Notes under the pieces: model-generated
Database searches by the model: none
What the model was told of the DNA's origin: nothing
The model's input: only the letters and a program-made list of their open reading frames with translations
Shown: positions 1 to 8,211 of the stretch, piece by piece
How the letters are laid out: every line of letters begins with the position of its first letter
Position numbering within the stretch: position 1 is the first letter of the stretch
Translations under genes and position numbers: made by a program
Source of the DNA: an uncultured Desulfovibrio sp.
GTDB lineage: Bacteria; Desulfobacterota; Desulfovibrionia; Desulfovibrionales; Desulfovibrionaceae
Assembly (NCBI GenBank): GCA_900541395.1
Contig: UQJT01000032.1
Span: 1 to 33,210 of the forward strand
Direction of reading: 5' to 3'
DNA length: 33,210 nt

Positions 1-260
1 CGGGCCGCGCGTGAATCGTCGACGAAAGTCGGCGATTCCGAAAAGCACGAGTAGGTCGCGGCTTTGCCGCGCCGTCAACGAGTGTTTTTCGTGTCTTTCC
101 GCCCGGCGGCTTGGCCGCCGTCGGCGGCGCAACCCCGGAGCGGCGGGGTTTGTCGTCTTGGCCTGTTGCGGCCCTGCGGGCCGCGCGTGAATCGTCGACG
201 AAAGTCGGCGATTCCGAAAAGCACGAGTAGGGCGCGGCTTCCCTTGCGGGAAGCCTCCCC
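1..260. repeat. Hairpin-rich direct repeat region
   Basis: A block of 64 bases at 1-64 recurs at 177-240 with a single mismatch (56 versus 232), so the period is 176. Each copy holds a hairpin (13-38 and 189-214) with an 11-bp stem containing one G-U pair and a GAAA loop closed by C-G. Further GC-rich hairpins lie at 57-71, 105-119, 131-150, 168-184 and 236-255. The G-U pair and the GNRA loop only make sense if the top strand is transcribed; the bottom strand would carry an A-C mismatch. The first copy begins at the window edge, so the array may extend leftward. I see no credible protein here. It could be an extragenic palindromic repeat cluster or a structured non-coding RNA; which one is not decided by the sequence. 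Confidence 0.8.
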
Positions 261-361
261 ATGACGTATAGCCAAGAGGAATTGCGGTCGGCCGGGATGT
301 CGCCGTGCGTTCTCCCCTGTCTCTTTTTAAAAGTCTTTGAAGGGAGAGGGAGATAGGGTTG

Positions 362-411
362 GGGGAAGGAGGAGGGAAACTTTCCCCGGAAAGTTTCCCT
401 CCTCCTTCCCC
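362..411. repeat. Perfect 24-bp inverted repeat before asnS
   Basis: Arms 362-385 and 388-411 are exact reverse complements separated by two bases (CC). The left arm is purine-rich and the right arm pyrimidine-rich. It ends 35 bases before the asnS start. No T-run follows on the top strand, so it is not a textbook terminator. In RNA it would be an extremely stable leader hairpin; in DNA it could extrude as a cruciform. Another weaker pairing (CCCTGTCTC near 316-324 with GAGATAGGG near 350-358) lies just upstream. Confidence 0.85.
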
Positions 412-446
412 AGGTTCCATTCCCTTCCTCCACACGGAGCAATACC

Positions 447-1844
447 ATGCAAAGAACGAGTATAGTCGAGCTACTGGCGTCGGAAGCGGCGCGGCCCGGT
501 GTCACGGTGTGCGGCTGGGTGCGTACCCGGCGGGATTCCAAGGGTTTTGCGTTTCTGGAACTGAACGATGGTTCCTGTCTGGCCAACGTGCAGTGCATCG
601 TGGACGAGGGCGTGCCCGCGTGGTCCTGCCTGGAGGGCGTAAACACCGGCGCCTCGGTGTGCGTGCACGGCGACCTGGTGGAATCGCCGGGCAAGGGCCA
701 GAAGTGGGAGATCCGCGTCCATACGATGGACGTCCTGGGCCTGGCCGATGCCGAAACCTTCCCTTTGCAGAAAAAGCGTCATTCCGACGAATTTCTGCGT
801 ACCATCGCTCACTTGCGGCCTCGTACCAACAAGTACGGCGCGGCTTTCCGCATCCGTTCCGAAGCGGCTCTGGCCGTACACGACTTTTTTCGAAGCCGGG
901 GCTTTTATTACGTGCATGCGCCCATCCTGACCGGTTCTGACTGCGAGGGCGCGGGCGAAATGTTTCGAGTGACCACCCTGCCCCCCCTGATGGAAAAAGG
1001 CGGGGGACAGGGAGCTTCCTCGGGCAATGTGTTCGACGATGATTTTTTCGGCAAGGAAGCCAAACTGACGGTGTCCGGGCAACTGGAGGCCGAGGCTTTG
1101 GCGTTGGGGCTGGGCAAGGTATACACTTTCGGCCCCACCTTCCGCGCCGAGCATTCCAACACGCCCCGGCACGCGGCCGAGTTCTGGATGATTGAGCCCG
1201 AGGCGGCTTTTGCCGATCTCAGGGACAATATGGAATTGGGCGAAGGGCTTATCCGGCACGTGGTGCGTCATATTCTGGAACGCAGCGAAGCGGACGTGGC
1301 CCTGTTCGACAAATTTGTGGCTCCCGGCCTGCGAGACAGTTTGACCGGCCTTGTGGAACAGGACTTTGTACGCGTCTCCTACCGGGAGGCGGTGAAAATC
1401 CTGAATTCCAGCGGCAGAAAATTCGAATACCCCGTGTCCTTCGGCGCAGACCTGCAGACTGAACACGAGCGTTTTCTCACTGAAGAGCATTTTAAGGCCC
1501 CGGTCACGGTGTATGACTATCCCAAGAGCATCAAGGCGTTTTACATGCGTCTCAACGACGACGGGGAAACCGTGGCGGCTATGGACCTGCTGGTGCCCCG
1601 CATCGGCGAACTCATCGGCGGCAGCCAGCGCGAGGAACGTTTGGATGTGCTGGAGGCCCGTATTCGCGAAATCGGCCAGAAGCCGGAAGATTACTGGTGG
1701 TATCTGGACCTGCGCCGCTTCGGCAGCGTGCCTCACGCGGGCTTCGGCATGGGTTTTGAGCGTTTGATTATGCTGCTCACCGGCATCGCCAACATTCGTG
1801 ATGTCCTGCCCTTCCCGCGCACTACCGGTTCCCTGGAGTTTTAG
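447..1844 (+). CDS. asnS: Asparaginyl-tRNA synthetase
   Basis: This class II synthetase charges tRNA-Asn with asparagine using ATP. The 465-residue length is normal for bacterial AsnRS. An OB-fold anticodon-binding domain fills roughly residues 15-110 ([20 protein letters not shown] is typical). The class II catalytic domain follows, with motif 2 in [20 protein letters not shown] and motif 3 in the C-terminal [15 protein letters not shown] segment. The ATG at 447 has an ACGGAGC ribosome site 8-9 bases upstream. The presence of AsnRS means Asn-tRNA can be made directly rather than only by transamidation. The TrmH-type gene begins 2 bases after its stop, so the two are cotranscribed. Confidence 0.97.
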   Translation: MQRTSIVELLASEAARPGVTVCGWVRTRRDSKGFAFLELNDGSCLANVQCIVDEGVPAWSCLEGVNTGASVCVHGDLVESPGKGQKWEIRVHTMDVLGLADAETFPLQKKRHSDEFLRTIAHLRPRTNKYGAAFRIRSEAALAVHDFFRSRGFYYVHAPILTGSDCEGAGEMFRVTTLPPLMEKGGGQGASSGNVFDDDFFGKEAKLTVSGQLEAEALALGLGKVYTFGPTFRAEHSNTPRHAAEFWMIEPEAAFADLRDNMELGEGLIRHVVRHILERSEADVALFDKFVAPGLRDSLTGLVEQDFVRVSYREAVKILNSSGRKFEYPVSFGADLQTEHERFLTEEHFKAPVTVYDYPKSIKAFYMRLNDDGETVAAMDLLVPRIGELIGGSQREERLDVLEARIREIGQKPEDYWWYLDLRRFGSVPHAGFGMGFERLIMLLTGIANIRDVLPFPRTTGSLEF

Positions 1845-1846
1845 CC

Positions 1847-2434
1847 GTGCGCAGTATGACGGAACGCCGCCGGGCGCGTATCGAACAGGTGCTCAGGCAC
1901 AGGCAGAAGGACTTGACCCTGGTACTGGCCAACATCCATGATCCGCACAACGTATCGGCTATTTACCGCAGTTGCGACGCCTTCGGGGTGGCCTCGGTGC
2001 ACCTTTATTACACCACCTGCGCGTTCCCGGCCCTGAGCAAAAAGACCTCGGCCTCGGCTCGAAAATGGGTGGATACGGTGCGCCACGACGATCGGGAAAG
2101 TCTGTTTGCGGCCCTGCGCGCTCGGCCGTGCCAGGTGCTGGCCACCAGTTGCACGCCCTCGGCGCGGCCTGTGGGGGACTATGACTTCACCAAACCCACG
2201 GCCATCATTATGGGCAATGAGCACGCGGGCGTGCCCGAGGAGCTTATCCCTCATGTGGACGGCGAGGTCTACATCCCCATGTTCGGTATGATCCAGAGCT
2301 TTAACGTATCGGTGGCCGCCGCTCTCATGTTGGCCGAGGCTTCCCGTCAGCGTCGGGAAGCGGGCATGTACGAACGCATGAGCTGGACGAACGAGGAGTA
2401 CGCCGAGCGCCTGGCCCTGTGGCTGGAAAAATAG
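1847..2434 (+). CDS. SpoU/TrmH-family RNA 2'-O-methyltransferase
   Basis: A SPOUT-class enzyme that transfers methyl from S-adenosylmethionine to a ribose 2'-OH. All three SpoU motifs are visible in its 195 residues: NIHDPHNVSAIYRSCDAFG near residue 28, IIMGNEHAGVPEELI near 122, and SFNVSVAAALMLAEA near 149. The length and the short N-terminus without an L30e-like substrate domain match TrmH (tRNA Gm18 methyltransferase) better than the 23S enzyme RlmB, but the substrate is inferred. The start is a GTG at 1847, only 2 bases after asnS; an ATG four codons in (1856) is the alternative. Confidence 0.9.
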   Translation: MRSMTERRRARIEQVLRHRQKDLTLVLANIHDPHNVSAIYRSCDAFGVASVHLYYTTCAFPALSKKTSASARKWVDTVRHDDRESLFAALRARPCQVLATSCTPSARPVGDYDFTKPTAIIMGNEHAGVPEELIPHVDGEVYIPMFGMIQSFNVSVAAALMLAEASRQRREAGMYERMSWTNEEYAERLALWLEK

Positions 2435-2476
2435 ATAGAAGCGATTGCAACCCCGTGCGCACACAGCGCGGCGGGC

Positions 2477-2512
2477 AACAGGCGGACAACATGGTGATGC
2501 TGTCCGCCTGTT
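2477..2512. terminator. Hairpin between convergent genes
   Basis: Arms 2477-2488 and 2501-2512 (AACAGGCGGACA and its complement) form a perfect 12-bp stem with a 12-base loop. It sits between the rightward asnS-trmH pair and the leftward membrane-protein gene that ends at 2514. The top strand continues TTCTTAA, a weak U-tract, so it most likely ends asnS-trmH transcription and may act in both directions. Confidence 0.6.
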
Positions 2513-2513
2513 C

Positions 2514-3398
2514 TTAATGGCGCAACGGGGTGGTTACGCGATAGATGAGCGCATCGTCGGCGAAGACGCTGACCCGGATGGAGGCGTCTTTGGTTTCGGA
2601 TACTTCGGCGGGCAGGGTGGGGTTGCCCACAATTTTTTTCAGGCGATTGATGCGATAACCGGTGTCGCCGTGGTCGTCCAGCGGATACGTGGAACCATCG
2701 GCCAGGATGAGTTCAAACGTGGCTTTGCCCGCCAGTTGGGGAACCTGCTCGGTATTGTACAGGTCGAAGGAGATACGCAGGCTGCGCGCTCCCACCCGGC
2801 GCGCAGTAAGATTTTCCACCCTGGCCAGGCCGGTATCCACCGCGTCTTGCGTGTTCGTCGCCTCTGAGGGGGCCGGGGCGGACGCTTGAGCATCCGCCCG
2901 AGGGGGGTGAACGAGGGGGGCGGTTGCCGTGTCGGCGACGTCCGCGGATTTATCGGACATGTCGTCAGCGGGGCCTTTCGTATCTTGAGAAGGTGGGGAT
3001 GAAACCGCATGATCCGGGGCGAGGGAGGGCGAGGACTGTCCCCCGGCTGTAAGTGAGGCCGCCGGGGTGGTCGCCGGTTCGATATATCCCGCGCCGGAAC
3101 GGGTGGGCAAGAGATCATCCAAGCCTCGGGGGTCCGTTTTACGCAGGAACTGCTCCAGGTTGGCCAGCCGGGCCGTGGTTTGGGCGTTGCTTTCCACTTG
3201 CCGTTGCAGGGCCAGATTTTCCCCTCGGGCGGCGTTCAGGTCCTGCCACAAACGCCAGTTCAACCACAGACTGGCGACGGTTAAGACGGGGAGGAGGAGC
3301 AAAAGAAAGAGCAAAGAGCGCACAAGGGTCGGTCCCATGCGCCAACGATGGGTGGAACCGCCGTCGTGCAGGAATATGACGCTGTATTTGCCGGTCAT
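2514..3398 (-). CDS. Single-pass membrane protein of unknown function
   Basis: I do not recognise a family. The 294 residues show a short basic cytoplasmic N-terminus and one transmembrane helix at about 25-48 (LVRSLLFLLLLLPVLTVASL). A short coiled-coil-like stretch follows at about 50-90 (NAARGENLALQRQVESNAQT). A Ser/Ala/Pro-rich linker spans roughly 105-185. The C-terminal domain of about 100 residues is predicted beta-rich (SLRISFDLYNTEQVPQLAGK and on). The topology suggests a periplasmic C-terminus tethered to the inner membrane, like many envelope assembly factors. It lies 36 bases downstream of the L,D-transpeptidase gene, so a cell-wall role is plausible by context only. Confidence 0.8.
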   Translation of the reverse strand: MTGKYSVIFLHDGGSTHRWRMGPTLVRSLLFLLLLLPVLTVASLWLNWRLWQDLNAARGENLALQRQVESNAQTTARLANLEQFLRKTDPRGLDDLLPTRSGAGYIEPATTPAASLTAGGQSSPSLAPDHAVSSPPSQDTKGPADDMSDKSADVADTATAPLVHPPRADAQASAPAPSEATNTQDAVDTGLARVENLTARRVGARSLRISFDLYNTEQVPQLAGKATFELILADGSTYPLDDHGDTGYRINRLKKIVGNPTLPAEVSETKDASIRVSVFADDALIYRVTTPLRH

Positions 3399-3434
3399 GC
3401 GTTCTCGCTTGGTCCGGGCCGCGTCGGCCCGGAA

Positions 3435-4742
3435 TTACAAAGCCGTCCAGGTTTCCGACGCGATGCGCCAGGAGTCGCCCTCGGGATAGAGCAGCATTTC
3501 CTTGGTGCCTTTGTCCTGATAACCCGACGTATCGCGGTACACCTGGGTCATATCCACACGCACGCCCCGATCCTCCAGGCGTACGCGCAGGCCGTGGAAC
3601 TCCACCGCCAGCGGCTTCTTTTTAGGACCCCAGGTTCGTTTTTTACGTGCCGTAATCGCCTCCAAACCTCGTTGCCCGTCCTGAACGGCATCCTTGGCGT
3701 AGTAAGAGGCGTAGGCTTCCAGGTCGCCCCTTTCCCATGCCTGGCGCCATTCTTCCACAAAGGCCACCACACTGGGGGCCAGGCTGTCGAGGTAGGCTCG
3801 CTCCATACCCAAATCCTGGGGCAGCCATTCCATTCCCACGATTTTGAGCTCGCCGTTTTTGACCGGCTGCCAGTACAGGCGGCGTATGCCCTCGGTGCTC
3901 AGGTTGGGCGCGCGGTAATACTGCTTAAACCACGATACCCAGTAACCGGGCCCCTGCAGAACATTGATTTCGCCGTATTGAATCTGAATCCAGGGAAAAC
4001 GCTGAAACAATTGTTCTTTTTGCGCGCGGAAAGCGCTGAATGATTCGTCCTGGGCGCGGGTATACGCGTCGGGATCGTAAAAGTCGAACATGGCCTCCGA
4101 ACGCGAAGCCCAAGCCTTGTTCCAGGCCTCGGTCTTTTCCGTCAACAACCTGGTCATGGCTTCGGTGGCCGGGGTGGCCGCCGCCACGTCGGCTTTGACG
4201 TCGGGGGTAGGCTGGATAACGTCGCTGACGATGTTTTCCGCCACCACCACCGGCGTGCCGGGGACCAGATGGGGCGCCAACGCGTCGATGTCGGCCAGGT
4301 CCACGGCGATACAGCCGCGCGTGGTCTGGTTGGCGATGGGGCGGCCTTTGCTGTGAATCCAGATGCCGGACCCCGTCTTGCCGCGCAGTTTGTCCACGGG
4401 ATTGGGATAGTTGAGGGCGTGGGCCTGACTGCCGTATTCTTCAAAGTCCAGGGGCTCGCGCACCTTGCCGGTGACGAAATATACGCCTTCGGGCGTGCGC
4501 AGATCGCCACGCACCTGCTTATCGCCCTCGGCCTGACCGTGGATGCTCGGGAATGCCTGCCGCATGGTCAGAGGGCTGCGCTTTTCAAAATAAAACAGTG
4601 TCTTGTTGGCTTTATCCACGGCCACCAACGAAGGCGGTAGAGCGGGATCGTCCGTCAATAACGCTTCCCAGGCCGAAGCGGGGCGGCCGGATAAAAACAG
4701 GCTGCCCGCCAGCAAACAAACGGTAAGGGGCAGGACGCGCAA
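3435..4742 (-). CDS. Exported L,D-transpeptidase with two NTF2-like domains
   Basis: A YkuD-fold L,D-transpeptidase that would cross-link peptidoglycan (3-3 links) or attach protein to it, in the periplasm. A signal peptide covers about residues 1-24 (cleavage after RPASA). The catalytic region has H130 in GIWIHSKGRP and the nucleophile C144 in TTRGCIAV, the usual HxxG and (S/T)xGC motifs. After about residue 185 come two SnoaL/NTF2-like modules (about 195-310 and 325-435), the last ending in YPEGDSWRIASETW. The start is a rare TTG at 4742, chosen because GGAG lies 6 bases upstream and the signal peptide begins there. It follows pyrE by 20 bases, and the membrane-protein gene follows it. Confidence 0.9.
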   Translation of the reverse strand: MRVLPLTVCLLAGSLFLSGRPASAWEALLTDDPALPPSLVAVDKANKTLFYFEKRSPLTMRQAFPSIHGQAEGDKQVRGDLRTPEGVYFVTGKVREPLDFEEYGSQAHALNYPNPVDKLRGKTGSGIWIHSKGRPIANQTTRGCIAVDLADIDALAPHLVPGTPVVVAENIVSDVIQPTPDVKADVAAATPATEAMTRLLTEKTEAWNKAWASRSEAMFDFYDPDAYTRAQDESFSAFRAQKEQLFQRFPWIQIQYGEINVLQGPGYWVSWFKQYYRAPNLSTEGIRRLYWQPVKNGELKIVGMEWLPQDLGMERAYLDSLAPSVVAFVEEWRQAWERGDLEAYASYYAKDAVQDGQRGLEAITARKKRTWGPKKKPLAVEFHGLRVRLEDRGVRVDMTQVYRDTSGYQDKGTKEMLLYPEGDSWRIASETWTAL

Positions 4743-4762
4743 CAGGGGCTCCTATGCGGGGC

Positions 4763-5344
4763 TCAGCCCCGGTCGGACCGGGCGAGTTCCAGAAGTTCCG
4801 CCCGACGGAACAGGGAACGCAACGTGTAGCCCGCGGCCTGGACGGCCTCGCGGCCCCCCTCTTCCCGGTCAAGTACGGTGCATACGGCCGCAATGGAGAA
4901 ACCGGCCTCGCGCACTCGTTCACAGGCCGTCAACAGCGAGCCGCCGGTGGTTACCACGTCTTCCAGCATGGCCACGGGGGCGCCGGGCGTCAGGTTGGCG
5001 AGCCCTTCCAGGTATTGCATGGTGCCGTGCCCCTTGGGGGTTTTGCGAACGATAAAAGCGGCCAGGGGGCGTTTCAGTTCGTACGAAATCACCGAGGTGG
5101 CCGACACCAGGGGATCGGCGCCCAGAGTCATGCCGCCCACGGCGACCAGACCGGGCACATCGGCCAGAAGGTCGTTGAACAGGTGGCCGATGAGCCAGCC
5201 GCCTTCGGGGTGCAGGGCGGTCTGCTTGCCGTCGAAATAATAGTCGCTCCGACGGCCCGACGTCAGTGTGAACTGGCCTTCCTTATAGGATTTTTCTACC
5301 AGCAGTCGCGCCAGACGACGCTTCATGTCCAGAATGTCGGCCAT
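4763..5344 (-). CDS. pyrE: Orotate phosphoribosyltransferase
   Basis: Joins orotate to PRPP to make orotidine monophosphate in pyrimidine synthesis; cytoplasmic. The PRPP-binding motif AMLEDVVTTGGSLLTACE is intact, and the N-terminal GQFTLTSGRRSDYYFDGKQ is the family signature. The 193 residues match the usual length. The ATG at 5344 has AAGGAA about 8 bases upstream. It lies 110 bases downstream of purB in the same direction, giving a purine and pyrimidine gene pair in one probable transcript. Confidence 0.95.
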   Translation of the reverse strand: MADILDMKRRLARLLVEKSYKEGQFTLTSGRRSDYYFDGKQTALHPEGGWLIGHLFNDLLADVPGLVAVGGMTLGADPLVSATSVISYELKRPLAAFIVRKTPKGHGTMQYLEGLANLTPGAPVAMLEDVVTTGGSLLTACERVREAGFSIAAVCTVLDREEGGREAVQAAGYTLRSLFRRAELLELARSDRG

Positions 5345-5454
5345 ACCTATGTTCCTTGCCGCGCCGGAGCGCCGTTCCTGGTGTTTGGGGGATTGATGGT
5401 CCGGGCCGGAAAGGGCCCGGCCGCAGACGCGTCACTCGGACGCCCGGCCGGAAA

Positions 5455-6759
5455 TCAAAACGCGTTTTCGCGGAATACCCGGTCGAGCATCAACGATTCG
5501 TAGCGAATATAATAACGGGTATCGAAAAGGGAATCAAGTTCTTCCGGATTTAAACGGGCGCTTATGGCTTCGTCCCGGCGCACAATGTCGGGGAAGGGAA
5601 GTTCGTTTTCCCAACTGTTCATGGCGCAGCGCTGCACCATGACGTAGGCTTCCTGCCGGGGCAGTCCCTTTTCCACCAGGGCGGTAAGCACCCGTTGGGA
5701 AAAAAAGATGCCGTGGCTGGCCCACAGATTGCGCTCCATGTTGCGCGGCAACACCACCAAACCGTTAAGGAGGCGGGTCAGCCGGTGCAGCACGTAATCC
5801 GTCAGAATGGTGGCATCGGGCATAATCACCCGTTCCACCGAGGAATGGCTGATGTCGCGCTCGTGCCACAGAGCCTGGTCTTCGAGGGAGGCCAGGGCGT
5901 TGCTGCGGATCAGACGGGCGAGACCGCACATGTTTTCGGCCGAAATGGGATTGCGTTTGTGCGGCATGGCCGAAGACCCCTTCTGGCCCTGGGCGAAGCC
6001 TTCCTCTACCTCGTGCACTTCGGTGCGTTGCAGGTGGCGCAGTTCGGTGCACAGGCGCTCGACGCCGCCGGCGGCCACGGCCAGGGCCGTGAAGTAGTGG
6101 GCGTAGCGGTCGCGCTGGATAATCTGGGTGGAAATGGCGTCGGGTCTGAGGTCGAGCAGGGCGCAGGCACGGGCCTCGATTTCCGGAGACAGAAAGGCGT
6201 AGGTGCCCACCGCCCCGGAAATTTTACCCACCCTGATGCCCTCCACGGCGGCCGCGAAGCGGGTTTTGGCCCGCTGAAATTCGGCATAAAAGCCCGCCAT
6301 CTTCAGGGCGAACGTGGTGGGTTCGGCGTGGATGCCGTGGGTACGACCTATGCACGTCAGACCCTGATGCCGGAGGCTGAGATTTTTAAGCGCCTCAAGC
6401 ACGCCGTCGAAGTCTGTCAGGATGCGGCGGCCCGCTTCCACCATAAGCAGCGCCCCGGCCGTGTCCACAATATCCGACGAAGTGCAGCCCAGATGAATGA
6501 AACGCGCGGCCGGTCCGATTTTTTCCTCCAGGGAGGTCAGGAAGGCGATGACGTCGTGCCGGGTGACGGTTTCAATCTCGTCGATGCGGGCTGCGTCGAT
6601 GTCGGCCTTGGCCCGGATTTCCGCCATATCGGCGGCAGGGATGACGCCCTGCTCGTGCCAGGCTTCGCATACGGCCAGTTCGACCCTGAGCCACGCGCGG
6701 TAGCGGTTTTCCTGAGTCCACAAGGCCGCCATTTCGGGTCGGGAATAGCGTTCAATCAT
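5455..6759 (-). CDS. purB: Adenylosuccinate lyase
   Basis: Removes fumarate from SAICAR and from adenylosuccinate, two steps of purine synthesis. The fumarase/aspartase-superfamily signature GSSAMPHKRNPISAEN with the mobile catalytic-serine loop is present, along with GRTHGIHAEPTTFALK and HLGCTSSDIVDTA, which carry the other active-site residues. From the ATG at 6759 (MIERYSRPEMAALW) the protein has 434 residues, normal for bacterial PurB. The frame stays open upstream to 7170, but that extension overlaps fmdB and has no family similarity. The gene starts 17 bases after fmdB ends. Confidence 0.96.
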   Translation of the reverse strand: MIERYSRPEMAALWTQENRYRAWLRVELAVCEAWHEQGVIPAADMAEIRAKADIDAARIDEIETVTRHDVIAFLTSLEEKIGPAARFIHLGCTSSDIVDTAGALLMVEAGRRILTDFDGVLEALKNLSLRHQGLTCIGRTHGIHAEPTTFALKMAGFYAEFQRAKTRFAAAVEGIRVGKISGAVGTYAFLSPEIEARACALLDLRPDAISTQIIQRDRYAHYFTALAVAAGGVERLCTELRHLQRTEVHEVEEGFAQGQKGSSAMPHKRNPISAENMCGLARLIRSNALASLEDQALWHERDISHSSVERVIMPDATILTDYVLHRLTRLLNGLVVLPRNMERNLWASHGIFFSQRVLTALVEKGLPRQEAYVMVQRCAMNSWENELPFPDIVRRDEAISARLNPEELDSLFDTRYYIRYESLMLDRVFRENAF

Positions 6760-6776
6760 AAAGGGATTCCTCGGTA

Positions 6777-7220
6777 TTACGCCGAAGCGGAGGCAGGCTT
6801 GGCGGGCTTGGTTCCGGTTGTGGACGGGGCGGTCTGGGGGGCGGCGGGACGAGTCGCGGGTTTGGCGGCGTTTTTGTCCGGTGCGGGGGCCGCGGATTTG
6901 GCGTCGGACTTCGCCTCGCCCGAAGCGTCTTTGCCCGCGCCCGTGTCGGCGGCGGAAGCTCCGGCCCCCGTATCGCCTGAGGCGTCTTGCGGCGCATCTT
7001 GGGAAATTTCGGCGGAAGCGTCTTCGCTTTCCGCGTGGTGTGAACCGTATTCCGTCACATACCAGCCCCCGCCTTTCAGAATGAATGTGGTTTGGGAAAT
7101 GATGCGCGGGGAGGATTCGCCGCAGGTCGGGCAGGGATGCGTCGAGGCGTCGTCGTCCGACTTCAGCCATTCTTCAAAATTTTTGCGGCAATGAGGGCAA
7201 TGGTATTCGTAGATGGGCAT
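6777..7220 (-). CDS. FmdB-family zinc-ribbon protein with long acidic Ala-rich tail
   Basis: The N-terminal 50 residues are a typical FmdB/CxxC regulatory domain: MPIYEYHCPHCRKNFEEW with a second CPTCG knuckle, together binding one zinc. Family members are small putative regulatory proteins of unproven function. From about residue 65 to the end (147) the protein is low-complexity: Ala, Asp, Ser and Pro-rich, turning basic toward the C-terminus, and probably disordered. The ATG at 7220 is preceded by GGAGCTC and fits the family start. It is the first gene of the group that continues with purB and pyrE. Confidence 0.9.
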   Translation of the reverse strand: MPIYEYHCPHCRKNFEEWLKSDDDASTHPCPTCGESSPRIISQTTFILKGGGWYVTEYGSHHAESEDASAEISQDAPQDASGDTGAGASAADTGAGKDASGEAKSDAKSAAPAPDKNAAKPATRPAAPQTAPSTTGTKPAKPASASA

Positions 7221-7382
7221 GGAAAGAGCTCCGTGGTGATGGACGTTCGGTCCCGGGAGCGAAAGGCGATCGACGCCGGAATTCCCGTCCGCTCGGAGCG
7301 GGTTCGGCGGCGGACGGCGGCCCGAACGTCGGAAAAACGCGCCGGAAGGCGAACGCGTTTTAAAGTTTCGGCACGGCACGCG

Positions 7383-7414
7383 AAAAAACGGAGGATAGTC
7401 GCCTGACCTCCGTT
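7383..7414 (-). terminator. Rho-independent terminator of the 39-residue gene
   Basis: On the minus strand the 8-bp stem AACGGAGG (7407-7414) pairs with CCTCCGTT (7387-7394), and the sequence runs on as TTTTTT. It lies about 100 bases past the stop of the small gene at 7513 and before fmdB begins at 7220. Apart from it I see nothing recognisable in 7221-7512. Confidence 0.75.
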
Positions 7415-7512
7415 GAGGGGAACGCGGCAGTAACTCGCGTTCTCGGCGGACGGAAAACGAAGGCGGGCCGAAACTCGCTTCCGTTCTCCCCCCATCCGTA
7501 TTTCCTGGCCGC

Positions 7513-7632
7513 TTATTTCTTGGCGTTCTTGGCCGCGGCCTGGGCTTCGTGGATACGTTCCTTGAGGCGCTGTTCGCGGCGATGCCGACGGCGATCCAGT
7601 TCCTTCATACGTTCGACTTTTTTGTGGGCCAT
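7513..7632 (-). CDS. 39-residue basic helical protein, unknown function
   Basis: The protein runs from MAHKKVERMKELDRRRHRRE to the C-terminal AAKNAKK. It is a continuous run of Lys, Arg, Glu and Ala, predicted to be a single charged helix; about 45% of residues are Lys, Arg or His. The start at 7632 has a strong AAGGAG site 8 bases upstream. The gene has its own near-consensus promoter (7667-7695) and a rho-independent terminator, so it is a monocistronic, probably well-expressed transcript. The composition suits an RNA- or ribosome-associated peptide, but that is inference; I recognise no named family. Confidence 0.8.
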   Translation of the reverse strand: MAHKKVERMKELDRRRHRREQRLKERIHEAQAAAKNAKK

Positions 7633-7666
7633 GAGAATGCTCCTTGGGGACAGATGTTGTCTGCGT

Positions 7667-7695
7667 TGTATAAACACTCCGGCCGGGCCTGTCCA
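7667..7695 (-). promoter_or_regulatory. Promoter of the 39-residue gene
   Basis: On the minus strand, a -35 box TGGACA (7690-7695) and a -10 box TATACA (7667-7672) are separated by exactly 17 bases. This puts transcription start about 30 bases before the ATG at 7632. The divergent thioesterase gene begins at 7797. Confidence 0.75.
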
Positions 7696-7796
7696 GAGGG
7701 CGCGATACGCCGCGGAGCCGGCTTCTCCCGGCCTTGTCAGGCCAGGCCCCATGCCGTATCGTACTTCATCCCCACAAGCATAAGCGAGGTTATCCC

Positions 7797-8204
7797 ATGA
7801 CTCTTGAGGAAGTTCGCCGCCATTTCGACGCCCATGACACCTTTGCCCGCCATTTGGGCATTGATATCGTTGAAATAGGTCAGGACAGAGCCGTCGTGTC
7901 CATGCCCTTTGACGAACGTCACCGCAACGGCATGGGCCATGCCCACGGCGGAGCCATCTTCGCCCTGGCCGATTTGGCTTTTGCCGCCGCGTCCAACGCC
8001 TCGGGCATATCTTGCGTCAACGCCCAGACTTCCATTTCGTATATCGCGCCCGGCCAGGTGGGGCCTTTGCGCGGCGAAGCCCGCGCCCTGCACATCGGGC
8101 GCAAACTGGTCACCTACGAAGTGACCGTATTCGACGCCGCCGACACGTTGGTCGCCAAAGCCCAGATCACGGGCTACGTGAAGGGCGTTCCCCTGGCGGT
8201 CTGA
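7797..8204 (+). CDS. PaaI-type hotdog-fold thioesterase
   Basis: Predicted to hydrolyse acyl-CoA thioesters. The 135 residues match the PaaI/YdiI family. The signature NGMGHAHGGAIFALADLAFA (about residue 43) carries the HGG loop and the acidic residue on the following helix. ISYIAPGQVGPLRGEARALH is the second conserved strand region. The ATG at 7797 has GAGGT 7-8 bases upstream; an earlier in-frame start at 7734 lacks family similarity. It opens a rightward operon and the RluD-CoaE gene follows after 7 bases, so a link to CoA turnover is possible. The actual substrate cannot be told. Confidence 0.88.
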   Translation: MTLEEVRRHFDAHDTFARHLGIDIVEIGQDRAVVSMPFDERHRNGMGHAHGGAIFALADLAFAAASNASGISCVNAQTSISYIAPGQVGPLRGEARALHIGRKLVTYEVTVFDAADTLVAKAQITGYVKGVPLAV

Positions 8205-8211
8205 GATCGGC

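Noticed and set aside
1..240. CRISPR-like array at the left edge
   Set aside because: Only two copies are seen, with 64-base repeats and a 112-base spacer full of hairpins; no cas genes are near.
5695..7194. A 499-residue open frame opposite purB and fmdB
   Set aside because: Antisense shadow in high-GC DNA; purB and fmdB on the other strand have diagnostic motifs and ribosome sites.
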